Positions 21,820 through 33,528 of a DNA stretch of 64,000 nucleotides are shown here, in pieces. The DNA is from Tetrapyrgos nigripes. Lineage: Eukaryota; Basidiomycota; Agaricomycetes; Agaricales; Campanellaceae. Positions within the stretch are counted from its first letter, which is position 1. Each line of letters begins with the position of its first letter. The notes below the pieces were generated by a model, which made no database searches, was not told the DNA's origin, and worked only from the letters and a program-made list of their open reading frames with translations. The DNA is taken from assembly GCA_013368315.1 (NCBI GenBank), contig JAACJM010000027.1, forward strand, positions 372,001 through 436,000, written 5' to 3'. The position numbers and the translations under genes were made by a program.

Positions 21820-22913
21820 ATTAGAGTAAGGAAGAGTGGATGGAGGAGGAGAATCAATTTTTTGGTTCTGGGGCGAGACTGGGCGTATGTCTGATATTTA
21901 AGGTCATGTCCTTTGTTTGCCAGTTAGGGTTCGTGAATCATAACTTCGTGGACCGGTATGAAATGTCAGCACAACGTGTAGAATGAACCACTTGAACATG
22001 GATAGTGCGTGGTGATTCTTTCTTAGCAATTCATGGAGGCAGGTAACCTCCTTGCATCTACAGAGGGAAATGTCGGTCATCGTTGCGCGTGGCACGAGAA
22101 CGAGGCCTAAATTTAGGGATTGGTGATGGCGGAGATTGCCAGCCAATCAGGAGGGGGAGCTAATGAGCATTGCGACACGCAGAAACGACGTGTGTAAGAA
22201 CGAGTCCCTAAAGGGCCTCGTAATTCTAATATTATATCTGGCATGTGCAAGCTAGCAAAGACTAGGAAAGGCACCGTTGCAACCTGGGCTCGTTCATTTC
22301 CGCTCCCCAATAAATCGGGGATCTTGAATTCACCTCAAGAAATGCTGCGATCAGGTGAACGGCTCTCTCATTGGTGGGGGAAGGAAAATCAATGTTAATT
22401 ACTACATAATGAACTGGAACGACACAGACCGAGAGCTTGAACATACCGGAGCTGTGTTCATCGTCACTTAAAAACGGTGAGAGCGAGGAAGAGGTGCAAA
22501 AGCTTGGACTTGAGCTTGTTGTTGAACATCGTCGTGATTCGTGGGGCGGAGGAGTGATGAATAAAATGGGAATTCAGATTCCAGAAACTCGGTCGAGTAG
22601 GTAGCAGTAGAACAGTACGTAGAGTAACGAAGTTGATTGAAGCAATAAAAGGACCGATCCAAGATACTGCGATGAAGTAGAGTAGAGTAGGGTATAAGGA
22701 AAAGGGACTAGCCCTTTTAGAGACGAAAGAATGGGGATGAAGAGGGAAAGTAGGGAAAAAATAGACCATGTCTTTAAAAAGAAGGAAAATACCTCCCCCC
22801 CTTGGGGATGCCAATCCCTCCTTCAGGGTAACAATCCTCCTCCTCCTCCTCCTCCGTGGTGCCTGGATTTCTAGCAGCCCCAAGCCCGGAAAGCCGAGTC
22901 CACGTCTAGGCCT
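21820..22913. other. Upstream region of A and spacer to B
   Basis: The promoter side of A (21830-22160) is near-identical to that of C (57670-57970). A 56-bp dispersed repeat is at 22168-22223. A very short minus-strand frame (22464-22529, 21 codons, MFNNKLKSKLLHLFLALTVF) with a hydrophobic core follows a pyrimidine-rich leader and may be the remnant of a secreted-protein start. The 22750-22910 stretch is shared with the region downstream of C. Confidence 0.45.
22168..22223 (+). repeat. 60-bp dispersed repeat, diverged 56-bp copy
   Basis: It begins CATTGCGACACGCAGAAACG and ends GGGCCTCGTAA. It is most similar to 57974-58029 and lies upstream of family gene A. Confidence 0.65.
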
Positions 22914-23517
22914 TTAAGCAGAGGCGGACCCGAACTTCACTATCTGAGCCTCAGGTTGAGACCGTTGAGGCTCCGGGTCTTTCTGGGCCGATTTCTGCTT
23001 TTCGAGATGAGACAGAATCACTGTTGCAGTAAAGTATGCTAAGTGTACGTGTTATTAGACTGCAAACGAATCGAACTTACTTTGGATGACCTCCGGATTC
23101 ACATTATTCTCGGGTAATTCGAGCTCATAGTCAGCTTCGGCAACCTCCAAGCCTCTGACAGCAAAATGGTCGCAGTTCTGATAGAAGTTGTCTTCAAAAG
23201 ATGGCGAACATCAGTAAACATTGCCTGGAAGATCACAATGACAGTGCGCACCCTGGCCGGCTGGGCTAGTCGGATCTTGAACGTTGTCGCCGTTTGGCAT
23301 CGCTTTCACGAACTCCGCTGCTTCAGTGAAGAATCCACCGTGGCCTGCAGTAATGAGAGGTGAATTGAAACCGTTCATAAACATGCAGAGTCTAATTCTA
23401 ACCTTTGGCCTGACTGTTTGCCATGGTTATCCTGCCGCCTCTGAGTCGCTTTACAGAGTTTCCATCTGTGGCGAATGAGTGACAACCACTGAATCCAATT
23501 GACCGTTGGTCGTTCAT
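22914..23517 (-). CDS. Family gene B, truncated paralogue of A
   Basis: It starts at an ATG at 23517 (MNDQRSIGFSGCHSFATDGN) and shares the splice layout of A through the ILSHLEK exon. It then diverges and reaches a stop at 22914 in a GSASA context. DNA identity with A and C is high across exons and introns, so the duplication included the whole locus. It lacks the C-terminal exons of A. It may be expressed as a short form or be a pseudogene. Confidence 0.5.
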
Positions 23518-24386
23518 ATTAGAGTGGGGAAGAGTGGATGGAAGAGGAGAATCAATTTGTTTGGTTCAGGGGCGAGACTGGGCGTATGTCTGAAATTTAA
23601 GGCGTTCGGAAGCTTACACCCTTTGTTTGCCAAGGAATTAGTGTTAAGTTAAGGTTCAGGAACCCTAATTTGGTGGACTGGTATGAAACGTGCGGACAAC
23701 GTATATATGTAACAGAACGACCCACTAGCGCATGGATAGCGCGCGGCGACTTATTCTTAGCAGTTAATAGGGCAGGTAACCTCCTTGCATCTACAGTGGT
23801 ATTGCGATATATTTGATATATGAAAGGGGTGTGGGCCAACGCTGCGCATGGCGAGTACGAGGCCGCACTGCAGCTGCCAGATACTATATTCATTCCTTGT
23901 AGACATATAGAACAACCACCGCTTTTTTATGATTGAGATACTCCAGTGTGCTATTGCTAGCTCGGAATTCTGGCAATAATTTCGCAGGTATACCAGTCCC
24001 AATCCCATCATACAACCATTCCTGGCCACTAGGTGACAGGTTGCAGCCCGCACAAGACGAGTAGGCATGTGAACGAAGGAGAGAAGGTAAGGCATCGGTA
24101 GTGGGTGCTGTGGGTGTGAATAATGTGATGTGGATGAATTGATTGATGATATATAGGATGGAGGGCGTGGTGTAGATGATGATCTCGATATATGTGTAGG
24201 TGTAAATGTTGTTGTACCAGGAGTGCTGTAGGCGGAAATGATGATAAAGTACTAGCGAGAATGTAGATGTAGGTGACGATGGAGGACGGCTAGAAGTTGG
24301 ATAAGGTGGGTAGGTACACTGAAGTTGAGCGTAGCTGACAACGCTGCGGAAAGGAGACGAAAACTGTAACAAAGAAAATGTTACGT
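23518..24386. other. Upstream region of B, non-coding
   Basis: 23620-23900 is a diverged copy of the A/C upstream region and also matches 25826-25960. Low-complexity purine/TA-rich sequence follows (24120-24330). No gene recognised. Confidence 0.45.
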
Positions 24387-25084
24387 CACAGCGGGGCGCG
24401 GAGCATATTTGCCAGCCATTTTTGTGCACTCTTAAATGACAGATAGTTCACACGATTTTGGGTGAGATAAAATTGATTGTATTAGCTGCCAAAAAAGGGG
24501 TCGCAAAAGCTCAAATTATGCGCTCAAGTTTTTCCATGCTAAACTTTTTATTCATTCATGACCAAAAAAGGGAAGCAAATAGTATTCGAATTCTGATTTG
24601 TGAGAAAATGCGAAAAAGGTATGATCGCTATTTGTGTGCCGGATTCCGGCGAGTAAAAGGAAAAGCACTGCGGATGGGAAAAATCTAAACTTAAATGATG
24701 GATTTTTGCTCGGCACCGGACCTACTCCATATAGTACCGATTTGAGGCCGATATTCCATATGGAGTATGCCCGGCTGTTGAGAAAAATCGGTAATTTAAG
24801 TTCGTGTTTTTCACCGCCCGCCAGAATCCGGCACACAAATATTGATCATACCTTTTACGCATTTTCTTACAAATCAAAACTCGAATACTATGTACTTCCC
24901 TTTTTTGGTCACGAATGAATAAAAAGTTTAGCACGGAAAAGCTTAAGCGCATAATTTGAGCTTTTGCGACCCGCTTTTTTAGCAGTAAATACGACGGATT
25001 TTATCTCACCCAAAATCATGTGAACTATCCGTCATTTAAGAATGCAGAAAAATGGCTGACAAATATGCTCCGCGCCCCGCTGTG
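24387..25084. mobile_element. Fold-back element / MITE with arms spanning almost its whole length
   Basis: The left end CACAGCGGGGCGCGGAGCAT is matched by the reverse complement of the right end. The arms (about 24387-24725 and 24745-25084) remain alignable to the centre near 24735, so the 698-bp unit is nearly one palindrome. A candidate 3-bp target duplication CGT lies at 24384-24386 and 25085-25087. The CACAG start and 3-bp duplication would fit a CACTA-like origin. No coding capacity. Confidence 0.8.
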
Positions 25085-25153
25085 CGTCACAGTCCAAAAC
25101 AAAGCTCGGGAGTTTTAGGCATTTACGAACGGGAAAAGCAGGGGACGATTCGA

Positions 25154-25821
25154 CATAGCCACATACTAGGGCTGCGCGCCGTACCGTAATCGTACGGTTT
25201 GTACGGGTAGCGTATGATAGTACAGGCCCGTACTGTAAAAGCCATTTGACCAAATTTGTACGGCCGTATTTGGTACTGCCGTTGTATGGGTTTGTACGGG
25301 TACAGGTTCGGGAATGCCTCTGCCAATAAATTGCTCACCTTTTTTGCTGAATTCTTGCCCAAAAGTGTCAGCCGCTATCCAAAACCGTCCAATTCCATAC
25401 CGAATTCAAGCTTGCCGCCCTCATCTGGATGAATTTATGCCAAAATGGCGGTCAAAGCAAGGGTAATGACCACTTACTTAGATGTCGCAAAGACCAAAAA
25501 GGTAATCAAACTACCTACAGAAAACCAGTAACATGTACTTACCGTCTGATATGGATGGAGACGTCTCATACGATGGCAGAAGAGGTGCTAGAGGCCCTCA
25601 CTTCATGACAATAGTGAGTAAAATATATATTCTACACCGTAAACCCGTACTGACCGTAATACTGCTGTACCTATACCCGTACCGTACCGTATACGATTTT
25701 TTCAACCAGTATTGACCCAGTACAAAATACGGGCGTACCAGTAATACTGGACGGTGCGCAGCCCTACCACATACGGAAATGGAGTGTAAAGAACTCACCC
25801 TCATTTCATTCGGCCTTGTAA
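25154..25821 (+). repeat. 60-bp dispersed repeat split by a 600-bp hAT-like element
   Basis: The 13 bases at 25154-25166 and the 47 bases at 25775-25821 together make one 60-bp repeat copy once the insertion and one target-duplication copy are removed. This supports the insertion boundaries independently. Confidence 0.75.
25167..25766. mobile_element. Non-autonomous hAT-like element, 600 bp
   Basis: TIRs are TAGGGCTGCGCgCCGT on the left and TAGGGCTGCGCaCCGT on the right (reverse complement), 15 of 16 bases. An 8-bp duplication CCACATAC lies at 25159-25166 and 25767-25774. The inside near both ends is full of GTACGG/CCGTAC words in both orientations, resembling subterminal binding sites. It inserted into a 60-bp dispersed repeat. 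A short plus-strand frame near 25533 has no recognisable domain. Confidence 0.9.
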
Positions 25822-26426
25822 TCCTAACGTTGTGGACCGATATGAAACGTCAGGACAACGTATATGTACCAGAACGAACCACTAGCGCATGAATAATACG
25901 CGGCAGCGTATTCTTGGCATTTAATAGGGGTAGGTAACCTCCGTAATTGCCGCACGCAGTGGTGGCCTACATCTCCTTCACTTCTGGCATGCGCCAGCTA
26001 ATGAAGATTGGAAAAAGTATTGTTGCAGCTTGGACTCGTTCTTTTCCGCAGTCGAGGAATCTTTGATCTGCCTAAAGAAGTGCTTTGATTAGTGAACGGA
26101 CCTTCATTGGCATTTTACCCCCCCAAAATTGGCAATACCCACTAAAAAAAATTGGGACAATTCCAGGAAAATGCGGAAAATGCTCCTTCACCAAAACTGA
26201 GTACAATGACACAAAAAAATATATCTCGGCTGCCAAAATTTTGCCCCCCAAATAGGGTAATTTGATACGTGGGGCGCCGCAAGGGTTCGAGTTTTTGTGC
26301 TCTGCAAAACCGAGCACCCACACGACATGCCTGGAAGGCCTCACAAACAAAAAAAACGAAACATTACAGGCCTCCGAAACAAAAATAAAAACAGCTCCCA
26401 CTCCTCATCCGGCAGAAGATGTGTCA
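25822..26426. other. Spacer with upstream-region repeat and TIR-like C-rich segments
   Basis: 25826-25960 repeats the upstream region of family gene B without the gene. 26118-26140 and 26236-26265 are C-rich segments with AAAATTTT. The latter resembles the reverse complement of 49358-49395 and may mark the left end of the Tc1-like DDE transposon. Confidence 0.4.
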
Positions 26427-27213
26427 ATGTCATCAAATGACAATCCAAATGCTTCGGCGGTAGGTCCAGCTGCCAACGCGAATGAAGTTCTTAATGAGTG
26501 CTGGCTCTGGGAAGAGTTGACTGGTTTCGCAAAATGGTTCAGTTATGTGGAAGATTCAGAGATAGAGGACTGGGAGTGGAGGAGAATGATGATGATGAAG
26601 AGGAGCCAGATCATGTAGAGCCAAATGTGTTGGTAGAGAATTGGGGAGAGGAAGATTTTGAGGATGAGGGGCTACAGGAGAGGTTGTTCTTCTATTCCTC
26701 TGCAATGGATGATAATGTGAAAGATGAGGACTGGGTGCCAGAGTTGCTGAGAGAAGAGGCTGTAAAGAGGGGGAAAAAACGAAGGCAGGAACAAGAGCAT
26801 AAAGGTATGAGAATTGTTTACTCACTCTCTCCACCCTAAGCTGAGATCTTGCCAGAGCTCCAAGACAGTATCATACAGGTCATGTACCTGCCCTACAGAG
26901 TATTAAAAGCCAGTATCGTCACAAAGTGAGAATGAAGGGCCAGCAATGACTCACCTCATACCACTTTAAACCTTCAACTATGGCCATAAATGGCTACTGT
27001 CAAACTGCTTCAACATCTCAAATAAAATCCCCAACACCTGACAAAGAGCTTGAAGAGTCCATACTGCTACAAGAGGAGTCAGTAGATCCAGTGCTGGATT
27101 GGCCTGAGGAAGAGGAGGAGACAGTGAGAGTGTGGGACTTATTCCTTCTCAAAACCATTGTTCCTCTTAGTTTATGGGATAGTACAAACAATCCTACCAC
27201 CTCCTATGAATAA
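26427..27213 (+). pseudogene. N-terminal part of a Tc1/IS630-like DDE transposase gene
   Basis: Coding segments start at an ATG at 26427. They include an acidic region with Asp/Glu runs, a DEDWVPELLREEAVKRGKK segment (about 26730-26790), and a later acidic exon (26980-27213). A frame change lies near 26570. The DEDWVP...R..EA..R pattern and acidic linker occur in the N-terminal region of a long basidiomycete DDE transposase family whose catalytic part is found here at 45300-48865. I therefore read the two as one gene separated by the Gypsy-A insertion. Confidence is limited because the N-terminus is poorly conserved. Confidence 0.5.
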
Positions 27214-27413
27214 TAAGAATGATGGCCTTTCGTGAAGGCACCTAAGTCTCAGACTTGTGAAAATTGCTACACAGCCAACAGAACCTCACCAACCACATCA
27301 ATCAACACGTTCCAAGCACAGACTTAATGCAGAAAAGGGAAGTGAAGAGACAGAGGATGGACACCAATCTAAGAGACCACAGAGGCAGAGAAAATAGTCT
27401 GTACAAATTATTA

Positions 27414-27645
27414 TAAAGCACTTGAGATGCGTGAGAAACATTTTGAGTGTCTTTAGTGTTGCAATTTCACAGAGAGATTGACTAATGAGGGTGTAGGAAT
27501 CTTCTCTTGGTATCTTGTAGAAAGACTATCTGTGGAAACATTGGAAAAAAAAAAATTTGTGGCTGTGCTTATCCCACTTTTTTGAAGATTTTTACACTTT
27601 GTGGACATCAGATACAAGACTTTGAAAGTGTCTCTGAGGTAAGAT
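27414..27645 (+). repeat. Internal duplication, left copy
   Basis: About 230 bp is repeated at 44976-45203 in the same orientation at roughly 85% identity by eye. With Gypsy-A removed, the two copies are only about 300 bp apart, so this is a tandem duplication inside the DDE transposon that predates the Gypsy-A insertion. Confidence 0.75.
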
Positions 27646-27687
27646 ATGCTTTCTTAGGTGTCCACAAGGTGTCTGCAAGGTGTTGCA

Positions 27688-28137
27688 TGTCAAGGTTGTC
27701 AAATAACCACCCAGGTCACGCAATACAAAGACAAATACAAGCAATAGATTGAGAGAGAGAGAGAGAGAGAGCAAGAGTAAGCTGACTATGCTCTACATTG
27801 CATAGTACTAGTATGGAGCAGAGATGAAGTGAACGAACTAAAGAACTATCCAGAATATCTAGTAGCTTATATAGAAGAATAGTGAATCAATAGACACAGA
27901 CAGATCAACATAGATAGGAAAAAGATAGGATTAAGATTGGAGAAACAGGAGAAATATAGGAGAAAGCTAGGATCATACAAATATAGGATTGATTGACAGC
28001 TATTATAGAGTTTGACAGGTTTAATAACATTCAAAGTCAGGTTTAACAAGGAAATGCAATAGACGAATGATCAAGAAATGGGTTTAACGATGAAGTAAAA
28101 GAAGAAGGAGGACAAAGAATTTTAGCAGTTCGTGACA
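27688..28137 (-). repeat. Gypsy-A 3' LTR
   Basis: 450 bp, aligned with 44224-44687 over the full length with scattered substitutions and indels. It contains a (GA)n run near 27749-27769. Confidence 0.92.
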
Positions 28138-30602
28138 TTACCCCCTCTTTAAGCTGTGCTTTTGCCTGGAGCACACATGTACTTTTTCAAATTTCTTCCA
28201 TGCTGATTCCATTGAGTGAACTGTTGATCCTGCATGTATCAAATTTGGTGGACGATATGCATCTGGGTGTTGACGATGGAAGGTTTCGATCATATCCTTC
28301 CAAGTCTGACTAAATATTGCACTCCTCGACAATTTCTAGTCAGCTTCGAATCCAGAATCACTTCTATGTCATACTTGTTATCCTCTGGTAGTAATTCTGC
28401 TGATTCTCCTGGGTAATTGACTCCATGAGCTTCAGTTTTGTTGTATGGTGATAGTAGTGAAGTGTGGAATACTGGATGAATTCACCAGGTATTTGGCAGT
28501 TTGAGGCAATAGTTGACTTTGCCAATTATGTCAGTGATTTCAAATAGTCCATGACAACGATTTGCCAACTTAGCTTTTGGCCTCGTTGTCTTCAGGCTCT
28601 TTCCATCAAGTAGCACCTTGTCCCCAACCTGGAACTTTACACCTTCTTTCATATGATCCATGTTCTGTCTCTTCATTAACTCTGCAGCAGTTGTTAGACT
28701 CACTTTCAGTCCTTCATGTAAATCTTCCAAGTTTTGGAGACATTCTTCAACTTTCAGTACATAGGGAAGAGTCGAGGGAGATATCCATGGAGTAATTCGA
28801 AAGGTGATTTTCCGGTGGCTGAATGCACTCAGGCGTATGGCAAATATTTGACCCAATCATCCTGACAATAGTTGCAGAAGGTTTGTAAGTATTGTTCTAG
28901 TTCTTGATTGAACCTTTTGGTCTCGCCATCTGTTTGCGGTGCTGAGTTAATACCTAACTTAGCATATATGCCTCTCATCACTTGACTCGCAAATTGTGGA
29001 CCTCAATCTGATATCATCTTGTCCCAGAGACCGTACCGTCACCATGTGTTATTGAATAATATGTTGATAGTTCTGTTGCTATGAATGTCTTTTCAGCATG
29101 GAGAAATGACTACTGTTTTGTTTGACCAGTTGACTGTCACATGGATTGCATTGAAGCCTTCGCATTCTGGGAGATCCATGATAAAATCGGTGGTAATAGT
29201 ACTGAAGGGTCATTCTGGAACATCGTTTGGGATCAATGGTACATGTAATGGATGATTTTGTGCCTTGGTCAATTGGCAAGTAGCACATCCTTCCACATAA
29301 TCACAAATGAATACTGACATACCAAGACTCTACTAACTAGTTCATAGGTCATAAATTGGCCTGGGTGTCCTGCGGTGAGACTATTGTGATGCATTTTGAC
29401 TATGTCTCTTCATAGTTGTTGGTTGTAGGGAACGTAGACCTTTCCCTGGAATAAAATGATCCCATCTTTGTAATTCCATTCCTGTAAAATTTTGACCAAT
29501 GAGCATGGACCATTGTTCAGGATAATTTCGAGAGTGCTCACAACTTCAGTGTCCTTCTTCAGACATTCTCTAATTCATCTTCTCAGCTCTGTATCTCCCA
29601 TTAAAACTACTGCTCCTGGTCTGGTTGCACATATTCTGAAAAATGTGGGGTCGAGTAATACTCCATTCTTGTTGTCATCTTCAACCCCCTCTTTATGATC
29701 TGGTCTCTGAGAAAGAGGATCGCTCCAGTTGAGACTTCCAGGTTTGTGGATGAGCATGAAGTTGAATCTGGTGAGAAACAGAGCCATTCTTGCTTGTCGT
29801 CAGCTAAGTTTCTGAGAGGTAGTGGAATTTTCTAAGTTTTTGTGGTCTGTCAGGATTTCAATAGTATGCGGTGCGCCTTCAAGGTAATGTCACCAAGCCT
29901 CTAAAGCCCGTATAATTTCCAATAACTCCTTATCATGAATATTGTAGTTCCATTCAGTCTCAGATAAGGATTTTGATAGGTAAGTGACTGGGTGCCACTT
30001 GTCATCAGACCCTTTTTGTGATAGAATACCTCCTGTAGCAAAGTCAGAAGCATCTACTTCTACTCAATATGGTTTAGAATAATTGGGCATTAAGAGGACT
30101 GGTGAGAAAGTGAACACATCTTTAAGTGCCTGAAAGGCCTTCTCCAAGGTTCATCCTTTTTCGTTAGATCAAAAAGCAGTCAAGCAACTTTTGAAAAGTC
30201 TTGTATAAATCAATAATAAATGTTTCTGAACCCAAGGAATGACTGAACGTCTTTGACAGTTCGTGGGGTTGACCATTTGGTAATGCCTTTGACTTTGACT
30301 GGATCCATCACCAATGTATTGTGAGAGACGATGAGACTTAGGAAATCTACTGAACTAGCCCTGAAAATGTACTTTTCTGATATGGCATAAAGGTCATTGT
30401 CTTGGAGTCATGTGAGCACTTGTTTGACTGTTCGTCAATGTTCCTCTAAGGATTCCATATAAATCAGGATGTCATCCATATAGATAACAACCTTTCCAGA
30501 ATTAATAAGGTCCTTGAAAAGAGTATTCATCATTGCTTGGAATGTAGCAGGAGAGTTCATAAGACTGAAGAACATCACTGTTGGTTCGAAGAGCCCTCTA
30601 TT
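28138..30602 (-). pseudogene. Gypsy-A pol, reverse transcriptase C-terminus, RNase H, integrase
   Basis: Running leftwards, the order is reverse transcriptase with MNSPATFQAMMNTLF and VVIYMDDILIY (the YMDD active site) around 30450-30560, RNase H and its tether with RFNFMLIHKPGSLNWSDPLS (about 29740), then the integrase region. This includes QDDWVKYLPYA (about 28860) and a C-terminal domain with FQVGDKVLLDGKSLKTTRP (about 28600). Many stops and frameshifts interrupt it. The PPT and LTR follow directly. Confidence 0.85.
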
Positions 30603-31039
30603 TATCGTCAGCAGGATGCACATGCTTGGTTTTTATCATTCCAGGTTCCAAGTGCTGAACAACTGCTGGCCATTGGGCGCAAATTGGGCACCTATGAATA
30701 ATAATGCAGCACATATCTTATGCAGACTGCAGGATATGCTGTCAATGTATACAGATAAAGGGAGGCCAGAAGGATATTAGGGACTGAGAATGCATACACA
30801 GACACCTATGTACATATATACAAGGATTTGACAAGGATACGTACATACATGCATATTGGGACTAGATATTCATGAGATATAAAAAACGGGTACAGAACCC
30901 ATATTTTTCTCCAGGCTGTGACTTCCAATACTCATCCAAACCATCTTCACATTCTCAGCAAATTTGTTGCTCACCCATCAGAAGCTTTCTTCATGTGTGG
31001 GCAGGCGCTCTTGTCGCAAAGCATCAATGGCTGCTTTGG

Positions 31040-32100
31040 TCACTTGAATGCTGCAATCATGAAGGTTATAGTCTTGGGGGCATTGCATGATTTGATTATG
31101 CATGGTTCCTGATGGGTAAGCTGAGCCCAGTCAGTGTTCTGTCTTATGATTGTTCCAGAATTCCCTGAAACTGTCGAGACAAGGTTGGATGATTTGTGGC
31201 CATAGCCAATGGAAGAGGTCACTGATGATACTGCTTGTCAGTAGTTCCAAGGGGAACTAGTAATTGTCTGACCTTCCTTCAATATCATCTCCAAATCACG
31301 GCTGTCAAAATACCTAAACCAGTGGAACATGCTTTTGGTGACGATGTTGTGAACACTCTTCATTGCGACAAAAGCTGGCCATTGCGTAAAGTCCTGAAAC
31401 TCCTCTGGGCTGAACAATGTCCTTTCATATTTGTGAGCAAAAATATTTTGTATTGAGTTTCTATTGACGACATACCTCAAGCCACTTGTTGAGCATACAT
31501 TTCACCTGTTTCTGAGCCCTTGTTGCAAGTGATTTGAATGGGAGTACCTAAGACAGGTGTGAGTGTACTAGCTACCTTCTCAGAACACAGAAACTCACGA
31601 TAATCACAGGCTTCTATGAGATCACAATGTAAGTGGCCGACTCTGTCCACTTTTCTCGGATTGTTAACCACCACAAGCAGTGGGATATGTCCAATGTGTT
31701 GGTGGAAGCCATAAACTTCAATACTGACTTCTCCCATCTGCAAAGACTGTGCAGCTAGCTTTTCTGCCTGTCAGCATGCATCTCTTGAAAGGGACCAAGG
31801 ACAAGTAGAGCCATCTTTACTTCTGGAGCTCGAAGCAAGGTGCCAGCTGGTCCTTGATACTGTCTCTGAGCCAGCCTAACATCATTCCTATTGTAAGGTG
31901 AGTGCTCAGTCACCAGTCATCTTCCATTCAGGAACTAACCTTGGTAAAGGTGTGAAATCCTGATGAAGCATTGCTCTGACCTTGTTGGGTCCTTTTCAGT
32001 TGTTGGGATCAAGACGAAGCTTATTGATGACAAGCTCATTCTTCACTTCTGATGAGAGCTGCTTTGAGTTGCACCGAGCTGTGGGTATGTTGAACCATTG
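31040..32100 (-). pseudogene. Integrase-core (rve-like DDE) transposase of DT-1
   Basis: Exons on the minus strand encode an N-terminal helical part (LSNLIQWFNIPTARCNSKQ near 32090), a GPFQEMHADRQ-like segment, the core MGEVSIEVYGFHQHIGHIPL, VVVNNPRKVDRVGHLHCDLI, then TPIQITCNKGSETGEMYAQQ, and after an intron WPAFVAMKSVHNIVTKSMFH. This pattern matches the basidiomycete integrase-core-domain family in which a DGHEKL motif, a DKGSETG motif and a SVHN motif mark the catalytic domain. In this copy the DKGSE position reads NKGSE and the DGHEKL position is altered, so it is probably inactive. It is the best candidate for the enzyme that moved DT-1. Confidence 0.6.
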
Positions 32101-32603
32101 AATCAGATTAGAGAGTTTTCGTCATCTAATAAAAATAGACCATCAGATCTATCATTCACGACACATCACAGTACCCAGTACTCACTGGATATGGTAGTTG
32201 AGATCTGCAGCAAGAGCTGACAGTTGCTCTTTGTGGGTCAGGCCTTCTCTCGAATATTGAAGGAGTGCTGCATGCAGTTTGTCTTGTTGGAACTACCATA
32301 TGTGTCAATGTGACAAAACTGCAGGCCTCAGTGAGCAGTCAATCTTGTACCATCTCCATTTTTGTACTGATTCTTTCCACTTGAGTTACTCATTGCTGGA
32401 ATGCAGGAGGTGATGATAGTGGTTTAGTGGTTAGTAGCAGTCATAGAGGAAAGAGACAAGATGTGTTTGTTTGCATCCTATGATGCCTTTGCGACACAAA
32501 TGGGGAATGACTCAGCAATTCTTCCTATGCAATATTTCTTTGTGCCTATGCCTTTTGCCCTTATTGGAAGGTATGTAGCCTTACTTGTTGTCGCTTTCCA
32601 GAA

Positions 32604-33158
32604 TTGGTTTGCATATTATTATTCATTTCTTTTGTGTATCCAAATTTTCAATTGTTCTCTCATTTGGAATTGGATTTGTGGCTTCCCTCTATTGAAACTT
32701 GTCCACAACTTGCCCACACATTACACATTCACTTTATGTTTGATGATCTTCATTGTTCAGCCTATTTTGGGGAAAAGTGTAAATCAGAGCCTGACCATAT
32801 AAGAATCGGGACTCATACTTTCAACTTTCCTCACTGTATCTGTACACTCCTCCTCATTGTGCTTCCTAATACCCCAGATATCTGGATCTGCCACCAGACA
32901 GATATGATTGACTGTTGCACTGGATACTTTCCCAATAAAGTGGAGCCTGGACTTTGCAAAAAGTGTCTCCATGATATTCAGTTTCCAGACAAAGAAGTGT
33001 GTTACATGTATCCTGCAATAACTGCACAGCTCTGACTTCAATCTTTTCTAGAGTAAACTTCAATGCATTGGCTGTGGTGCTATTGCTAGTCAGATGAAAG
33101 GTGATAAATGTGGACGGTGCAAGCTCCTGGAATTGCAGACACAAGCTACAGTTGATGT
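32604..33158 (+). pseudogene. Cys-rich zinc-ribbon protein of DT-1, 5' part
   Basis: Plus-strand exons encode VEPGLCKKCLHDIQFPDKEV with CYMYP, then, after a probable intron (about 33008-33051, ending TTTTCTAG), CIGCGAIASQMKGDKCGRCK. This CxxCG...CxxCK ribbon is found near the N-terminus of basidiomycete alpha-kinase-like and transposon-linked proteins. The gene is cut by Gypsy-B at 33159 and appears to continue at 39384. No kinase domain is visible. Confidence 0.45.
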
Positions 33159-33354
33159 CTTACAGCTTTACTTTTACATATATAAACCCCTATCTCAACC
33201 TCTTCATTGTTGGGACCAGGTGAGTATTCCTCTTTTCATTATTTCTTCACCTTTACTGATGGACCCATAGTTCCAGTACTTACTGTTGTCTGTTAGTCGA
33301 GTTGAGCCTGTAGCTCCTCGTTATTGCTATCTAAGCACTCGCCTCTTTGTGACA
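33159..33354 (+). repeat. Gypsy-B 5' LTR remnant with a 51-bp intron-like insertion
   Basis: It matches the last two thirds of the 3' LTR from TACAGCTTTACTTTTACATA to CTCTTTGTGACA. It lacks about 18 bp after ATAAACCC and carries an extra 51 bp at 33220-33270, beginning GTGAGT and ending CCCATAG, that the 3' LTR does not have. Confidence 0.85.
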
Positions 33355-33528
33355 TTAGGTTGAGATCCCTTACTGCACTGGTGGCCTCCGTATAGGTTGT
33401 CCTTGCAGGCACTACTGTCACCATGCCTGGCTGATACACTGCACCATCCTCAATCTCTGATTCATCTGTCTCTCCATCTCCCCCACCATCTCTGACACCA
33501 CTGCTCTGTGTAGATTGGCTACACAGTC

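Noticed and set aside
22464..22883. 139-codon minus-strand frame with poly-Arg
   Set aside because: It crosses the shared non-coding downstream block of B and C, and composition is driven by CTC repeats. Only its last 21 codons, after an internal ATG, look even slightly plausible.
23890..24429. 179-codon minus-strand frame before the fold-back element
   Set aside because: It is low-complexity (Tyr/Thr/Ile runs from TATA-rich DNA), crosses the fold-back element boundary, and has no domain.
26270..26300. GGTTCGAGTT as a tRNA B box
   Set aside because: No A box at suitable distance and no cloverleaf; the consensus terminal C is absent.
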